A DNA stretch of 8,144 nucleotides from Nitrospirae bacterium RBG_16_43_11 (GTDB taxonomy: Bacteria > Nitrospirota > 9FT-COMBO-42-15 > HDB-SIOI813): the NCBI GenBank assembly GCA_001805165.1, contig MHEI01000010.1:4957-13100 (forward strand), given 5' to 3'. Positions 5,852 to 8,144 of the stretch are shown piece by piece. How positions within the stretch are numbered: position 1 is the first letter of the stretch; every line of letters starts with the position of its first letter. A program made the position numbers and the translations under genes. The notes under the pieces are model-generated. The model ran no database searches. It was not told where the DNA came from and saw only the letters and a program-made list of their open reading frames with translations.

Positions 5852-8144
5852 TTGAAGATTAAATTTATAGCACTGTTTATCATATTTCTGATTGCAGCCT
5901 GTGGTTTGGCTTTTGGCGGCGGGCTGTATCTTGCCTACCGCAATCTCCCGCAGGTTGAATCCCTTAGAGAATACAGGCCGAGCCTTGTAACCCGCATTTA
6001 CTCTGATGATAATAAGATAGTAGGTGAATACTTCATTGAAAAAAGGGTGCTGGTCCCTTATAAAGCCATTCCTGTATATCTGAAAGAGGCGGTTATTTCT
6101 GTGGAGGATGATGCCTTCTACAGACATAAGGGATTAGACTATAAGGGTATAATAAGGGCGTTCTGGGTCAATCTCATATCACTTGATATCAAGCAGGGGG
6201 GTAGTACCATTACACAGCAGCTTGCACGCTCCCTTTTTCTAACTCCTGAGCAAACTATATTAAGAAAAGTCAAAGAGGCCATATTGGCTAAAAGGATCGA
6301 GAATATCTTATCCAAAGACCAGATACTGGAGATTTATCTGAACCAGATATACCTTGGCCGGGGCACCTACGGTGTCCAGTCTGCATCGCAGATATATTTT
6401 GGGAAGGATGTCAGATATCTCACTCTGTCTGAATCAGCATTGCTTGCAGGCATAATTCGCTCACCTGCCTTGTATTCTCCTTACCTGCATCCGGACAGGG
6501 CAAAGATGCGTCAGAAATTCGTGATGAAAAGGATGGTTGACGAAGGATATATAACTGATGATGAGTACAAAAATGGATATAAGCAGGACATATATCTCAA
6601 AAAACCTGAAAGGGAAGAAGATATAGCGCCATATTTTTCTGAATATATACGTCAGTATCTCGTGTCAAAATATGGAATGGAGAAGGTCTATAAGGGAGGT
6701 CTGAACGTATATACGACGATACATTATAACATTCAGAAATCTGCTACGAGGTCGGTAAAAACCGGATTAAGGCTGCTTGATAAAAGGCAGGGATACAGGG
6801 GGCCGATAGAACATAAGTCCCGTGCCGAGATTAAAGAGTGGCTTGAAGGGAGCAGGGGGGCATTATCACAGGCGGATATTCTTCCCGGGGATATACTGGA
6901 AGGAATAGTGATTGGCGTTGAAGATGACTTTGCAACAGTCAGGGCAGGCAGACTAACCGGAAAGATTGCTATGGAGGATATGCTGTGGGCAAGGAAGAGA
7001 TTGAGCGGAGCCGGTTTTAAAAAGGTTACATATTTAAAGGATGACTCGACTGCAAGGGACATTCTGAATGTAGGTGATGTTATATATGTGAAGACAGCAA
7101 GTATAAAAGATGACAATAACGCACTCTTTGCACTTGATCAGGAGCCGCTTGTGGAAGGCGCACTCATCTCTATTGATCCTGTAACTGGCTATGTAAGGGC
7201 TATGGTCGGAGGATTTGATTTTAAACGCAGTGAGTTTAACAGGTCAATACAGTCACGCAGGCAGCCTGGTTCTGCATTCAAGCCTTTTGTGTACGGTGCG
7301 GCCATTGATGACGGTTTTACTGCGGCGACAGTACTCGATGATTCGCCTATTAGTTACAGTATCCCGGGATGGGACAAGGAGTGGATACCGGAAAATTACG
7401 ACGGAAAGTTCTATGGACCCATGACTTTGAGGGATGCCCTTGCATATTCAAGAAATGTGGTGACAATCAAACTGGCTGAGAAGGTTGGTATAGACAAGGT
7501 TATGAGCTTTGCAAACAGAATGGGAATAAAGAGTCATCTTGAACGTAATTTGTCTCTTGCGCTTGGGTCTTCAGGCACATCACTCCTCGAATTGACCTCT
7601 GCATACGGAGTCTTTGCAAATCAGGGCATACGTGTTGAGCCGTTATTTATAAAGTATGTTACTGACAATAATAACAGGATACTTGAACGTTCTGAACCGG
7701 TGGCAGAAGAGGTCATTTCAAGGCAAACAGCATATATACTGACAAGCATGATGGAAGATGTTATTCAGAAGGGGACCGGAAGGCGGGCAAGGGTACTTGC
7801 CGGCCCTGTTGCAGGTAAGACAGGGACAACGAACAATTTTACCGATGCATGGTTTGTTGGATATACATCAAACCTTGTAACAGGCACATGGGTTGGATTT
7901 GATGACATCAGGAGTATAGGTCATGGCGAGGCAGGGGCGCGTGCAGCCCTTCCTATATGGATAGAACATATGCAGAGTGCTATGAATAATATGCCGCCTT
8001 CTTATTTCCCGATACCTGAAGATATTACGTTTATAAAGATTGACCCGTATAATGGTCTTATTGCTCCGCCAAATATGGAGGATTTTCAGGTTGAGATCTT
8101 CAGGAAGGGGACTGAACCCGATCAAATGTCAAAAGCCTCAGGTG
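5852..8144 (+). CDS. mrcA: Class A penicillin-binding protein, PBP1A type (bifunctional transglycosylase/transpeptidase); 3' end outside the window
   Basis: Polymerises lipid II into glycan strands and cross-links the peptides at the outer face of the inner membrane. The 764 visible residues are uninterrupted from TTG 5852. Seen: short KIK N-terminus and a membrane helix (about 5-29); GT51 domain (about 45-230) with catalytic Glu85 in EDDAFYRHKG, QGGSTITQQLARSL (115-128), RKVKEAILAKRIE, Glu160 in KDQILEIYLNQIYLG (155-169) and LTLSESALLAGIIRSP; an OB-like insert at about 310-430 (GDILEGIVIGV, GDVIYVKTASI), as in Gram-negative PBP1A; transpeptidase domain from about 434 (VEGALISIDPVTG) with the nucleophile Ser474 in SAFK, SRN (533-535) and KTGTT (656-660). 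The frame is still open at the edge, in the usual C-terminal region (EIFRKGTEP), so probably only a few dozen residues are missing. All catalytic motifs are intact. It lies 5 bases after the ATPase gene, so is likely co-transcribed. Confidence 0.96.
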   Translation, partial: MKIKFIALFIIFLIAACGLAFGGGLYLAYRNLPQVESLREYRPSLVTRIYSDDNKIVGEYFIEKRVLVPYKAIPVYLKEAVISVEDDAFYRHKGLDYKGIIRAFWVNLISLDIKQGGSTITQQLARSLFLTPEQTILRKVKEAILAKRIENILSKDQILEIYLNQIYLGRGTYGVQSASQIYFGKDVRYLTLSESALLAGIIRSPALYSPYLHPDRAKMRQKFVMKRMVDEGYITDDEYKNGYKQDIYLKKPEREEDIAPYFSEYIRQYLVSKYGMEKVYKGGLNVYTTIHYNIQKSATRSVKTGLRLLDKRQGYRGPIEHKSRAEIKEWLEGSRGALSQADILPGDILEGIVIGVEDDFATVRAGRLTGKIAMEDMLWARKRLSGAGFKKVTYLKDDSTARDILNVGDVIYVKTASIKDDNNALFALDQEPLVEGALISIDPVTGYVRAMVGGFDFKRSEFNRSIQSRRQPGSAFKPFVYGAAIDDGFTAATVLDDSPISYSIPGWDKEWIPENYDGKFYGPMTLRDALAYSRNVVTIKLAEKVGIDKVMSFANRMGIKSHLERNLSLALGSSGTSLLELTSAYGVFANQGIRVEPLFIKYVTDNNNRILERSEPVAEEVISRQTAYILTSMMEDVIQKGTGRRARVLAGPVAGKTGTTNNFTDAWFVGYTSNLVTGTWVGFDDIRSIGHGEAGARAALPIWIEHMQSAMNNMPPSYFPIPEDITFIKIDPYNGLIAPPNMEDFQVEIFRKGTEPDQMSKASG

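Noticed and set aside
5868..5905. Lipobox-like I-A-A-C (residues 14-17) in the PBP N-terminus, suggesting a lipoprotein
   Set aside because: The hydrophobic segment continues past the Cys as a normal single membrane helix, and E. coli PBP1A also carries cysteines in its anchor. Class A PBPs are bitopic membrane proteins.
5636..6127. Minus-strand open frame of 163 codons across the comM/PBP junction
   Set aside because: It lies wholly antisense to two well-supported genes, shows no recognisable domain, and looks like a by-product of their codon use.
6733..7116. Minus-strand open frame of 127 codons inside the PBP gene
   Set aside because: It is antisense to the conserved OB-like insert and start of the transpeptidase domain. 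Its hydrophobic composition is what the complement of this coding region would give.

Overview
The window is a compact run of same-strand (+) bacterial genes. It holds the tail of a secreted or surface protein, then six genes: asd, a cysteine desulfurase gene, queA, a SPOR-domain membrane protein gene, a yifB/comM-type AAA+ gene, and a class A penicillin-binding protein gene (PBP1A type) that runs off the right edge. Intergenic gaps are 29, 7, 85, 18, 14 and 5 bases. There are no convincing terminators, tRNAs, rRNAs, CRISPR repeats, insertion sequences or phage genes. Base composition looks moderate to slightly AT-rich, and Ile ATA and Arg AGG/AGA codons are used freely throughout, with no obvious compositional break.

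The host is most likely a diderm (Gram-negative type) bacterium. The reasons are a SPOR protein with an N-terminal membrane anchor like FtsN, and a PBP1A with an OB-like insert between its two catalytic domains. The codon style and gene types would fit Nitrospirota or a former-deltaproteobacterial lineage from anoxic or subsurface settings. That taxonomic guess is inference and is not proven by the sequence.

Layout: (1) 1-281 is the C-terminus of a protein ending in a bacterial Ig-like (Big_5/SbsA-like) domain. (2) 282-2519 holds asd and a NifS/IscS-like cysteine desulfurase, almost abutting. Just before asd, a 13-base tandem duplication has copied the ribosome binding site plus start codon, so two ATGs sit in near-identical contexts. 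(3) 2520-2604 is the only sizeable gap. It holds a 7-base inverted repeat and a perfect TATAAT only 9 bases before the queA start. (4) 2605-8144 runs queA, SPOR protein, yifB/comM, PBP1A with very short gaps, probably one transcript. Both cell-envelope genes in it start with TTG.

Functional threads: Asd makes aspartate semialdehyde, the precursor of diaminopimelate (and of Lys, Met and Thr), so the window contains both a supplier of peptidoglycan precursor and a peptidoglycan polymerase. The SPOR protein is expected to bind septal glycan and could work with the PBP. The cysteine desulfurase supplies sulfur for Fe-S clusters or tRNA thiolation, and QueA makes epoxyqueuosine on tRNA, so both may touch tRNA modification. 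I see ordinary housekeeping genes in an uncommon order, not a new defence or mobile system. The points of interest are regulatory and contextual.
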